From Paenibacillus whitsoniae (GTDB lineage Bacteria > Bacillota > Bacilli > Paenibacillales > NBRC-103111), in NCBI RefSeq assembly GCF_003955665.1, contig NZ_RXHU01000034.1:189682-253681 (forward strand): a DNA stretch of 64,000 nucleotides, in the 5' to 3' direction. Position numbers and translations under genes: made by a program. Shown piece after piece: positions 1 through 7,588 of this stretch. Position 1 is the stretch's first letter, and every line of letters starts with the position of its first letter. The notes under the pieces were generated by a model. It was not told the DNA's origin. It searched no databases and saw only the letters and a program-made list of their open reading frames with translations.

Positions 1-480
1 CGTATTGTAAATATCGATCGGGTTTCTATCCAAAGATTTCAGCGTCGTGTTCACAAAACCGGTATCGTAGTTGAACATGTTGTAAGCGATTGCATTCAGC
101 AATACAAAGGATATGAAATATGGCAAAAACATGAGCGATTGCGTAATCTTTTTAAACAGCTTGCCGTGAATTTCACTGAGCAGAATCGCCACAAAGATCG
201 CCGCCGCATTCAAGCAGACGATAAAGGCCAGATTGTAAGCCACCGTATTGCGAGTCAGCGTCCATAGCGTACCGGACTTCCATAAGAACTGAAAGTTGTG
301 CAGCCCAACGAAAGGACTTCCGAATAGGCCGCCGTCGAAGTCAAAACGGGTAAAGGCAAAGTAGATGCCGATCATTGGCACGTATGAATTAATAAAGAAG
401 AATAATAAGGTCGGCGCCAACATGAGAAACATCATTTTGTTTTTGTTCAATTCGTACAAGAAGCCTTTCTTGCGATGCAT
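1..480 (-). CDS. Sugar ABC transporter permease, LplB/YtcP-like, 3' end cut by window edge
   Basis: Only the first 160 residues are present, because the frame runs off the left edge. I read it from an ATG at 480 preceded by AGGAGGGGG at good spacing. A short charged N-terminus (MHRKKGFLYELNKNK) leads into a first hydrophobic segment at about residues 16-38, followed by a conserved-looking loop with VGLHNFQFLW, a second hydrophobic stretch at about 78-98 and the LPYFISFVLLNAIAY segment. This order is typical of LplB-type inner-membrane components of binding-protein-dependent oligosaccharide transporters. The EAA loop that contacts the ATPase would lie beyond the edge. The gene diverges from the AraC-type regulator at 759, which probably controls it. 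Partner permease and binding-protein genes presumably follow to the left. Family assignment is secure; substrate cannot be inferred. Confidence 0.88.
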   Translation of the reverse strand, partial: MHRKKGFLYELNKNKMMFLMLAPTLLFFFINSYVPMIGIYFAFTRFDFDGGLFGSPFVGLHNFQFLWKSGTLWTLTRNTVAYNLAFIVCLNAAAIFVAILLSEIHGKLFKKITQSLMFLPYFISFVLLNAIAYNMFNYDTGFVNTTLKSLDRNPIDIYNT

Positions 481-700
481 CGTCTTCCCCCTCCTGCTTG
501 CTCTGTTATTAAGATGGTGTGTGAGCGATCGTCATATTCGCATTATAAGCGGCGATTTACGGTCTCCGATACTGAAAATCCGCTCAGAAAACTGAAAGAA
601 TCCCATCTCAGCTTGCCTGCTGCAGTATGAACAATTCCTACTTTCATGGACTTTCCTGACTTTTCACACGGTTTCCTATTCCAGAGAGCCGCTCCATCCA

Positions 701-729
701 TTGCAAGCGTTTTCGAGATACGCTATACT
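701..729 (+). promoter_or_regulatory. Sigma-A-type promoter with overlapping cre-like site
   Basis: TTGCAA at 701-706 and TATACT at 724-729 are separated by 17 bases and sit 29 bases upstream of the regulator start at 759. The stretch TGCAAGCGTTTTCG (702-715) differs from the usual CcpA operator consensus only at its last base and overlaps the -35 box, a position suited to carbon catabolite repression. The rest of the 481-758 gap shows no other clear element. Confidence 0.6.
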
Positions 730-758
730 TTTCCTACACATGGAGGAGGGGTGCCTGG

Positions 759-3074
759 ATGCTTCGTATGAAGGAGAGCAAAGTGATGTACCGCAACATT
801 CTTCTAACTACGGTCATGACCATCGTGATTACGCTGCTCGTATCCTCTACGATTCTTTACGTTAACTTTGACAATATTGCGCTCAAGCAAGTGTATGCAT
901 CGGACTCCGACAGTCTCCAGCAGACCAGCACGCGCATTCAATCGATCACCGGCACCGCCGCCTCGCTTTCCTTCCAGATCTACCGCGATTTCGTCATCAG
1001 CAAGCTGCTGTTCTACGATAAGCCCGACATCTTCGATATTCAAGGCAGTATGGCCCAGTTGAATAATTACCGCCTTGCTATGCCGTTCATTGACTCCATT
1101 TATGTTTACAATGGTGCTTCGCAGTTGTTTTATGTGAGTTCGAACAACTTTCAGAGCGGCATTCAAACGCGTGAGCAGCTTGGCGACCCAGGCATGGTTG
1201 AAATTTTGGATCATTTTCAAGCCTATACGCCTTTCATTCCGATTCCTAGAACGTTCAACACAGCCGCAGATCAACCTTCACAGCCCCCAGAGCCCGTCGG
1301 CATTTACTCGTATCTCTGCTACGATGCCATTAATCTGGATAATTCCTTGAATTCCGCCGTTATCGTCAACATTTCCGAATCTTTCTTCAATAAAACCTTG
1401 CAAAACCAGCCGAACAGCCGCTCCAGTAAGGAATTTATTATTAATAAGGAAGGGACGCTGCTTTCTACGAATGGCAGTGATGCGATTGCTACCCGCTATG
1501 CGGAGAAAAGCTACATTCAGCTCATCCTGGCCAACGCCGGATCGCCGGGCTATCTGGTCGCCGACGTCGATAGCGTAAAGTCGCTCATCTCCTATACCGC
1601 ACCGGATCCGCTCGGTTGGCGATACATCCGTGTCACACCTTACTCGGTGATTACCGAGAAAATTACGAGCATGCGTACCAAAACGATTTACATCTCGCTT
1701 AGCATTTTGCTGGCCGGGCTCCTCATGTCGCTGTTCACCTCCAAACGGCTTTACGATCCGATCGATAACGTCATTCGTAGTTTGAAACTGCTGGAGAACG
1801 AGCGAAGGGATAATCAACAAATTTTACGGCAAAATTTCTTGAGAAATATGTTGACCGGCCGGGACGTGTACCACCCCGCCGCCTTGCAAAAGAAGCTCAG
1901 CTACTTCGGCTCCAGTATCGATATCGCCAACCCAGCCATGCTGCTCATGGTAAAAATCGACCGCTTTGAGGAAACGCGCACAACGTACAAAGATCAAATT
2001 ACCCTGATGCGCTATGCGATGATGAATATCGGGTGGGAAGTGTTCAGCCCAAGCTTCCATACGGAGGCCATCGATATGGAGGAAGATCATATTCTGCTGC
2101 TTCTCTCTGCGAAAGAACGTGATTTTTACATGGAGGAAAACGAACTTACCTCACTACTGGAACAGCTTCGTACCTTGATTGCCGATTACATTAAGCTTTC
2201 TGTGTCCTTGACGAACAGTCCGTTACAGCAGAATGCGCAAGATTGCTTTGACCTGTACCATCAACTGCTGGAAGCGTCCTACCACCGCTTGTTCCGGGGA
2301 CCTGGCTGCATAATCCACTCCGATGAGATCCTGGCCTATCAAGACAAGGAGTACCAATTCCCGACGCAAAAAGAAAAACAGCTCGTCGAGCGCCTGATGA
2401 CCGGAGACAGCGCAGGAGCCGAGGCGGTCTACAGCGAAATTATACAGGAAACAGCTTTGTATCCTTACTCTGTCGTGCATCTGGCCATTTCACATTTGAC
2501 GCTGACCGTCAATAATGTGCTGACCACGATGAACCGCAACAATGCAGTCTCTATGCCGTTTTATCTGAACACATCCATTGCTTCGCTGTCCCGCTTCGAA
2601 ACGATTGCCGAGGTCGACAATCAGTTCTTTCAAGTGTTCCGGCAATTGGAACAGAAGCTCGACGAGAAGAAAAACTCGAAGCATCTCGAGCTGATCAAAA
2701 AAATGAACGACATCATCGAGCGCGACTATGCGAACCCGAATCTGTCGCTTCAATCGATCGCCGATGAGCTGTCCATGTCGCCGGTTTACATTTCCCGCTT
2801 GTACAAACAGAACACCTTGGTCCCGCTCACTGATTACATTCAGGATGTCAGGCTGAGCAAATCCAAGGAGCTGCTCCTGCAGACCAACTTATCTGTCGCC
2901 GACATCGCCGAAAAAACCGGTTTTACGAGCGACTCCTATTTCTACCGTCTGTTTAAGAAATATCACAGCATTACACCGAATGATTTCCGCAAAAAATTCA
3001 CGCCTCAAAGCGCGCTTTTGACGAACCTAATGGACGGGGGCATTGCCCTGCAGAAAGGGATGGAGAAACAATGA
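759..3074 (+). CDS. Membrane-anchored AraC-family transcriptional regulator with extracytoplasmic sensor
   Basis: This 771-residue protein begins with a transmembrane segment at about residues 13-35, continues with a roughly 270-residue extracytoplasmic domain of the Cache type (inferred from size and position), returns through a second membrane segment at about 308-328, and ends with an AraC DNA-binding domain at about 655-755 (two helix-turn-helices, with LSLQSIADELSMSPVYISRL and VADIAEKTGFTSDSYFYRLF). Such one-protein sensors regulate neighbouring sugar transporters in Paenibacillus, here probably the divergent permease operon at 480. The start at 759 has GGAGGAGGGG seven bases upstream. 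Its last four bases (ATGA) overlap the start of the isoprenoid-synthase-like gene, so the two are probably translationally coupled. Whether the sensor reads a sugar, or a peptide made by the downstream genes, cannot be told from sequence. Confidence 0.9.
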   Translation: MLRMKESKVMYRNILLTTVMTIVITLLVSSTILYVNFDNIALKQVYASDSDSLQQTSTRIQSITGTAASLSFQIYRDFVISKLLFYDKPDIFDIQGSMAQLNNYRLAMPFIDSIYVYNGASQLFYVSSNNFQSGIQTREQLGDPGMVEILDHFQAYTPFIPIPRTFNTAADQPSQPPEPVGIYSYLCYDAINLDNSLNSAVIVNISESFFNKTLQNQPNSRSSKEFIINKEGTLLSTNGSDAIATRYAEKSYIQLILANAGSPGYLVADVDSVKSLISYTAPDPLGWRYIRVTPYSVITEKITSMRTKTIYISLSILLAGLLMSLFTSKRLYDPIDNVIRSLKLLENERRDNQQILRQNFLRNMLTGRDVYHPAALQKKLSYFGSSIDIANPAMLLMVKIDRFEETRTTYKDQITLMRYAMMNIGWEVFSPSFHTEAIDMEEDHILLLLSAKERDFYMEENELTSLLEQLRTLIADYIKLSVSLTNSPLQQNAQDCFDLYHQLLEASYHRLFRGPGCIIHSDEILAYQDKEYQFPTQKEKQLVERLMTGDSAGAEAVYSEIIQETALYPYSVVHLAISHLTLTVNNVLTTMNRNNAVSMPFYLNTSIASLSRFETIAEVDNQFFQVFRQLEQKLDEKKNSKHLELIKKMNDIIERDYANPNLSLQSIADELSMSPVYISRLYKQNTLVPLTDYIQDVRLSKSKELLLQTNLSVADIAEKTGFTSDSYFYRLFKKYHSITPNDFRKKFTPQSALLTNLMDGGIALQKGMEKQ

Positions 3075-4006
3075 AAACTTGGTTAACGAAGCATGAGATG
3101 AGCTTGGGGCGGGTATTCAAGGCTGTCACGGAGAGGGTACGTCAGTACCCTGCTCCGCTTGATCAGCTAGGGCTGTCGTATGCAGCCAAATTCGACGTTG
3201 GTCAAGAAGGCAGCTCGAAGAACTATGTCTGCTACTTACTGCCTTATTGGATGGAAGATGTAGGCGAATTACCGTCCGAAACGCAAGATAAGCTCGCGAT
3301 CGCAAATATTTTCATCATGTTGTACTACTTCATTCAAGACGACATTATGGATTCTTCCAAAGGGGAGCATCGTGAGAAGCTGCCGCTGGCCAATCTGTTT
3401 CAACTGGACTATATGGCGATTTACCGTGAACTTTTCCCGGCCTCTTCCCCATTCTGGAACTATTTCGATACCTACGTCCAGGAATGGGCGGACAGTGTAA
3501 CGAACGAAGGCAGCCGAGACGATTTCCACGGCGACAAACTGCGCATCGCACGCAAAGCAAGCCCAGTAAAGAACGCCAGCACAGGCACTTTGCTGCTGAC
3601 TGGACAAGCTCATTTCATCCCTGAGGTTACGGCTGCTGTAGAGTTGGCGCTCGTTACGCTGCAGATGCTGGACGATTATGCAGATTGGGAGGAAGATTTG
3701 GAGGAGGGAAGCTATAACTGCTTGCTGGCTTCAATACGTAGGAAACTGGGGCTTATGCCGGCAGATGAACTTTCTGTGGAGGCAATCAAGCAGCAAATCT
3801 TTGTCCTTGACCACTTGGACGCCTATCATGAGGTAGCGGCAGCCCATCATGAAGAGCTCATTCATAAGCCTGCGCGCATGGAGCAGCTATATAAATTCCA
3901 TCATTCTCTTGTTCACAATCTAGAAAATATTGCTCAGGAAATAAAAGAACAAAGAAAATTATTAATTTCAGGCGGATTTTTCCATTTTATGTCGAAATCT
4001 GTATAG
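3071..4006 (+). CDS. Class I isoprenoid-synthase-fold protein, possible ComQ-like peptide prenyltransferase
   Basis: The 311-residue, mostly helical protein carries two aspartate-rich motifs: QDDIMD at residues 89-94 and LDDYADWEED at 200-209. Two DDxxD motifs facing a central cavity are the Mg-diphosphate binding sites of class I isoprenoid synthases (prenyl diphosphate synthases, squalene/phytoene synthases, terpene cyclases, ComQ). Length fits the family, and the cluster of basic residues in KLRIARKASPVK (156-167) could bind diphosphate. It starts inside the stop of the upstream regulator (ATGA) and is followed 85 bases later by a small peptide gene whose last residue is Trp. ComQ of Bacillus, a homologue of prenyl diphosphate synthases, prenylates a Trp near the C-terminus of the ComX precursor, so a similar role here is my inference. 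A free terpene or prenyl diphosphate product is the alternative. There is no obvious signal peptide, so it should be cytoplasmic. Confidence 0.75.
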   Translation: MKTWLTKHEMSLGRVFKAVTERVRQYPAPLDQLGLSYAAKFDVGQEGSSKNYVCYLLPYWMEDVGELPSETQDKLAIANIFIMLYYFIQDDIMDSSKGEHREKLPLANLFQLDYMAIYRELFPASSPFWNYFDTYVQEWADSVTNEGSRDDFHGDKLRIARKASPVKNASTGTLLLTGQAHFIPEVTAAVELALVTLQMLDDYADWEEDLEEGSYNCLLASIRRKLGLMPADELSVEAIKQQIFVLDHLDAYHEVAAAHHEELIHKPARMEQLYKFHHSLVHNLENIAQEIKEQRKLLISGGFFHFMSKSV

Positions 4007-4091
4007 AATTTTCTGTAATTTTTTCGGGAATCATGCTACTATTATCTTTGTAGGGAATTTTACCCAATAACTATAGTAGGAGTGATTGCCG

Positions 4092-4331
4092 ATGTCATCA
4101 AACGAAGCATTGAAAGCACAAATTATCCAAAAAGCCTGGGAAGATGAAGCCTTCAAACAACAATTGCTGGCTAATCCAAAAGCGGCATTGAAGCAAGCGT
4201 TCAACATCACAATTCCGGATGACATCAAAGTGAACGCAGTTGAAGAGACTTCGACAGAGTTCGTGTTGGTTATTCCTACGAATCCTGCAAAGGTATTGGT
4301 TTTGGCAAATGGTGTAGAATCTCCGTGGTAA
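4092..4331 (+). CDS. NHLP-type leader peptide precursor, 79 residues, C-terminal Trp
   Basis: The sequence from residue 14 (KAWEDEAFKQQLLANPKAAL) through FNITIPDDIKVNAVEETST to FVLVIP at 57-62 matches the nitrile-hydratase-like leader peptide (NHLP) family of ribosomal natural product precursors, with the usual helix, the LLANP motif and the E-rich hinge. A 17-residue tail, TNPAKVLVLANGVESPW, follows and would be the core. No Gly-Gly cleavage motif is seen. I start it at the ATG at 4092, nine bases after AGGAG (4077-4082); the TTG six bases earlier is too close to that site. No radical SAM enzyme, cyclodehydratase, lanthionine synthetase or peptidase-transporter lies nearby; the only plausible tailoring enzyme is the isoprenoid-synthase-like protein just upstream. 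The stop is 20 bases before a strong terminator, so it probably ends the transcript. Confidence 0.75.
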   Translation: MSSNEALKAQIIQKAWEDEAFKQQLLANPKAALKQAFNITIPDDIKVNAVEETSTEFVLVIPTNPAKVLVLANGVESPW

Positions 4332-4350
4332 AATAACTTAAATTAATAGT

Positions 4351-4387
4351 AAAAAGGTGCTGCGCTAATTTGGCGCAGCACCTTTTT
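4351..4387. terminator. Bidirectional intrinsic terminator
   Basis: AAAAAGGTGCTGCGC and GCGCAGCACCTTTTTT pair around a short loop, giving U-runs in both directions. It ends the peptide gene on the plus strand and the histidine kinase on the minus strand; the kinase stop codon (4365-4367) lies inside the hairpin. Confidence 0.92.
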
Positions 4388-6302
4388 TATCTGTAATAGA
4401 AGGAAAACGAAGAATAACTTCTGTACCTTGTAGACGTTGACTTTTAAACTCCACCTGTCCTTTCATCATGTCGATTAAGCGAAATGTAACCATTAAACCA
4501 AGTCCGGTTCCTTTCGTTTTCGTAGAATAATAGGGTTCCCCCAGTTTGGCCAGTTGATTAGGCTCAATCCCTTCACCATTGTCTTTAATATGAATGAAGA
4601 TTTCACCTCGTTTTTCATACGACCAGATATGAATTTGACCGTCTTCCTGAAATGCTTCAATACTGTTTTTTATAATGTTTATTAGCACTTGTTTAAATTT
4701 CGAAGAATTCCCCAGAATAAACAAATCATTGGGTACGCTCACCGAAATTTTCCCGCCATGCAAAGTCGCCAGAGGAACAATAATCCCCTCGATTTGGCTT
4801 ACTTCTTTAGATACATTCAGTTCAGTAAGCTCATCCATCTGTGGCTTGGCAAATGTCAGGAAATCTGTAATAATAACCGCCGCGCGATCCAATTCCTCAA
4901 TTGCAATGCCCATATATTCTTTGTTTTTCGAATCGGTAGATGCAGAAACAAGCTGTAAAAAACCTCGAGTCACTTGAAGTGGATTTCTCACTTCGTGTGC
5001 GACAGATGCCGCCAGTGAACTAATCATTTCCATTTTTTCAGAAAGTTGAAGCTGGTTGTTGTAAAACTCTAATTCCTTTGAATAATTTATCATATGTTCC
5101 TGATTTATCGCAAAGCGTCGGCCAAGGATAACAATTAAAGATAAAATAAAACCAATAATACCAAACTTCCAGAGGACAAATTGATATTTTTGATCTTTAA
5201 TATAATAGAGTAATAAATCCAAAATTCCCGTAGCCGCTAAAGTAGCAAATCCCTCCGAAAAAATCACCGCTTCTTTATTCCCACGGATAACAAAAAAGAG
5301 TGATAAACCAATGATAATACTGAATTGAACAATCATAATAAAGCCCAGGATAGTAACAGAAAATAAAAAGTAATATTGATTTAACTTGTAGTGACTAAGA
5401 TGATTAATTAACATAAAGCATATGATAAAACCAGAGTATACACTTTGAAAGATTCGAACCTTTCGCAACCAATTAATTTTACCGTTATCAAATACTTTTT
5501 CAAAGAAATACGTCAATGAAGGTAAAAATATCGCTAGGGATATGTCAAATGTATCTACAAACAGGCTGCCATAATTATTAAAATTGGCATACATAAATGG
5601 TGAATATGTGATAAAGATCGCCCCAAGCGTTAGTATTAATATGCTTAGTGAGATCCACGTTTCTTTTTGAATTCGATTTAAAAAAAGCGAACAAATCAGC
5701 ATAATTACTGAGATAAATAAAAAAGCGCAACCTATGATGATATTTTGTAAGTCCTGAAAAATAAATGAGCGTGTTAGTTGATAAAAGTGATCAATTCTAA
5801 TCTCGGAGTCAATTCCAAGACGGTCGAGTGATGTTTCTAATTTAATATAAACGACATGACCGCCATCTTCTGAGCTAACCGGAAACAAGCTTCTCTGAAC
5901 ATCATACGGATAATCAAATGTAACCTCACGAATAAGACGGTTATCCAGATATACGGAAAGATTTTGAGCATATATTTTCTTTATATACAGTCCGTAATCC
6001 TTGGGAATTGAGGGAGGCAATTGTATTCGAATCCAGGCAACGGCAATATCTTTAGGTTTTGTAGGTGCCGCTTCACCATTTTTAATACTTTTCCAATCAT
6101 CCTCCCCTGATAACCCTCCAGTAATAACATCCTCGATAGTGTCAGTTGAACTGCCCCAATGTAACTGCCAAAAAGAAATCGGTTTCAAGTCATTAACCTC
6201 TGCGGCTTTCGTCTGGGGAATCAAGCTGATCTGACTTACCAGAAACACCATCCATACGACCAGAACATACAAACCGATCCGTCTCTTTCGAGTTCGCCCC
6301 AT
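4365..6302 (-). CDS. Membrane sensor histidine kinase with 7TMR-DISM-like N-terminal half
   Basis: The 645-residue protein has an N-terminal signal or anchor segment (about residues 8-30), an extracytoplasmic beta-rich domain to about 180, six to seven membrane segments between 187 and 397, a short coiled coil, and a complete kinase core. The phospho-acceptor is H436 in VAHEVRNPLQ, the N box has N546 in IIKNSIEAF, the G1 box is DNGEGIE (574-580) and the G2 box GTGLGL is at 598-603. This resembles 7TM-DISM receptors fused to a KinA/KinB-like HisKA-HATPase core. No response regulator gene adjoins it, so it may feed a remote regulator or the sporulation phosphorelay. It is convergent with the peptide gene and shares its terminator; a role as receptor for that peptide is an inference from position only. 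The DNA is clearly AT-richer than the flanks. Confidence 0.88.
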   Translation of the reverse strand: MGRTRKRRIGLYVLVVWMVFLVSQISLIPQTKAAEVNDLKPISFWQLHWGSSTDTIEDVITGGLSGEDDWKSIKNGEAAPTKPKDIAVAWIRIQLPPSIPKDYGLYIKKIYAQNLSVYLDNRLIREVTFDYPYDVQRSLFPVSSEDGGHVVYIKLETSLDRLGIDSEIRIDHFYQLTRSFIFQDLQNIIIGCAFLFISVIMLICSLFLNRIQKETWISLSILILTLGAIFITYSPFMYANFNNYGSLFVDTFDISLAIFLPSLTYFFEKVFDNGKINWLRKVRIFQSVYSGFIICFMLINHLSHYKLNQYYFLFSVTILGFIMIVQFSIIIGLSLFFVIRGNKEAVIFSEGFATLAATGILDLLLYYIKDQKYQFVLWKFGIIGFILSLIVILGRRFAINQEHMINYSKELEFYNNQLQLSEKMEMISSLAASVAHEVRNPLQVTRGFLQLVSASTDSKNKEYMGIAIEELDRAAVIITDFLTFAKPQMDELTELNVSKEVSQIEGIIVPLATLHGGKISVSVPNDLFILGNSSKFKQVLINIIKNSIEAFQEDGQIHIWSYEKRGEIFIHIKDNGEGIEPNQLAKLGEPYYSTKTKGTGLGLMVTFRLIDMMKGQVEFKSQRLQGTEVILRFPSITDKKGAAPN

Positions 6303-6671
6303 GCATTCACCTTCCCACCGTTACCTGTAAGTTATTTACAAAATTATAATTCGACGATTATCAGCACTTTCCTTCTCTCATTTAACATAATTAAGCAAAA
6401 GTAAACAATAGTAAACACCTTATATCCATATGCTAGACAATCTTAAAAAAGTGAAAGGAAGCACTTCTCTTAAACTCTCTTTTCCTAGAACGGGCTGCTA
6501 TTGACTGGATAATATTTCCTAGTTTAATCATAACATTGGATACGATGATCTTCAAACTTAAAATCTCCTCTAAAACTAGCAATGCCATGGCATTGAGAAA
6601 TAATGAAAAAAAAAGGACAAATCGGAACTTTCGTTCGATTGTCCTTTATCTTCTTTTTAGCTTCCTTGTCC
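6303..6671. other. AT-rich intergenic gap
   Basis: This 369-base stretch separates the start of the histidine kinase from the end of the heterocycle operon. Apart from the terminator at 6609-6647 and an isolated TATAAT-like hexamer on the minus strand (6343-6348) that could be the kinase -10 box, I see no gene, repeat or RNA in it. Confidence 0.5.
6605..6647 (-). terminator. Intrinsic terminator of the heterocycle operon
   Basis: On the minus strand AAAGGACAATCG pairs with CGATTTGTCCTTT and is followed by a run of eight T, 25 bases after the stop of the permease gene. It ends the long minus-strand operon. Confidence 0.85.
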
Positions 6672-7568
6672 CTAACTCTCCTTCTTCATCTCTGACTCAT
6701 GCCAGGAGCTGAGCAGCCATTTCGCAAAGGCATTCACGAGCAGGAAGAAGATGATGCCGAGCACCGAGGCGGATAAGCCGCAGGCGAACAGGTACGGCGT
6801 TTTGAGGCGAGCGGCCGCGTACGTGATGGCGTAGCCGAGCCCGCCTTGGCCGCCGCCGATGCCGGCGATGTATTCACCCACGATCGCGCCGACAACGGAG
6901 AGCGTGCAGGAGATTTTGAGGCCGGCGACGATGTACGGCAAGGCTGCGGGAATGCGCAGCTTGAGCATCGTCTGGAAGCCGCTCGCATTGTAGAGGTAGA
7001 ACAGGTTGCTCATGTTCTGATCCGTAGAGTTGAGCCCGATCAAGGTGTTGGACAGCATCGGGAAGAAGCCGATCAGGAACGTAATAATGACAATGGCGTT
7101 CATGCCTGCATCAAACCAGATCACGATAAGCGGAGCGACAGCAACGATCGGGATCGTTTGTAAAATGATGGCGTACGGATAGACGGCCTTCTCGATCCAT
7201 TTGGAGCTGGCGAGCATGATCGCGCCGGCAATGCCGAGGATGATGCTGAGCACGAAGCCAAGTACAGCTTCAAAGGTGGTCGTCCGCACCGACACCCAGA
7301 GCCCGGCTCTATTTTCATAAGCGGCTTTCACGATGTCGGATGGCTTGGGAACGAGGTACGCCGGTGCATGGGTCAACGCACATAGCAATTCCCAACCGCC
7401 GATAAAGACGATAAATGCAACCAACGGCGGCACAAGCTGCCTCAAGAGCAGAAGGAATCGACGGCCAGGCGAGACCCCATCCTCCATGCGCTTGGTCCAG
7501 GCCACACGCTCGCGTGCAGGAAAGATTTCATCAGGTAACATTTGCAAGTAATTAGAGTCAACAGCCAT
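6672..7568 (-). CDS. ABC transporter permease, SsuC/TauC family
   Basis: This 298-residue inner-membrane protein has about six hydrophobic segments (for example AFIVFIGGWELLCAL near residue 52, VLGFVLSIILGIAGAIML near 103 and an aliphatic C-terminal helix) and an EAA-type loop at LRIPAALPYIVAGLKISCTL, where the ATPase should dock. The family imports sulfonates, nitrate, taurine or thiamine-type pyrimidines together with NMT1/THI5-like binding proteins, and such a binding protein (12027-13112) and an SsuB-like ATPase (8946-9749) are in the same operon. It is the last gene before the terminator. The start has GGGAG nine bases upstream. The substrate is presumably the heterocycle degraded by the operon enzymes. 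Confidence 0.88.
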   Translation of the reverse strand: MAVDSNYLQMLPDEIFPARERVAWTKRMEDGVSPGRRFLLLLRQLVPPLVAFIVFIGGWELLCALTHAPAYLVPKPSDIVKAAYENRAGLWVSVRTTTFEAVLGFVLSIILGIAGAIMLASSKWIEKAVYPYAIILQTIPIVAVAPLIVIWFDAGMNAIVIITFLIGFFPMLSNTLIGLNSTDQNMSNLFYLYNASGFQTMLKLRIPAALPYIVAGLKISCTLSVVGAIVGEYIAGIGGGQGGLGYAITYAAARLKTPYLFACGLSASVLGIIFFLLVNAFAKWLLSSWHESEMKKES

Positions 7569-7588
7569 AGCACTTGTCTCCCTTCGCT

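Noticed and set aside
4365..6302. Direct ComP orthologue
   Set aside because: The phospho-acceptor region is VAHEVRNPLQ (KinA-like class), not the HDxxxQ type of ComP, and the N-terminal domain is of the DISM kind. Only a functional analogy is proposed.
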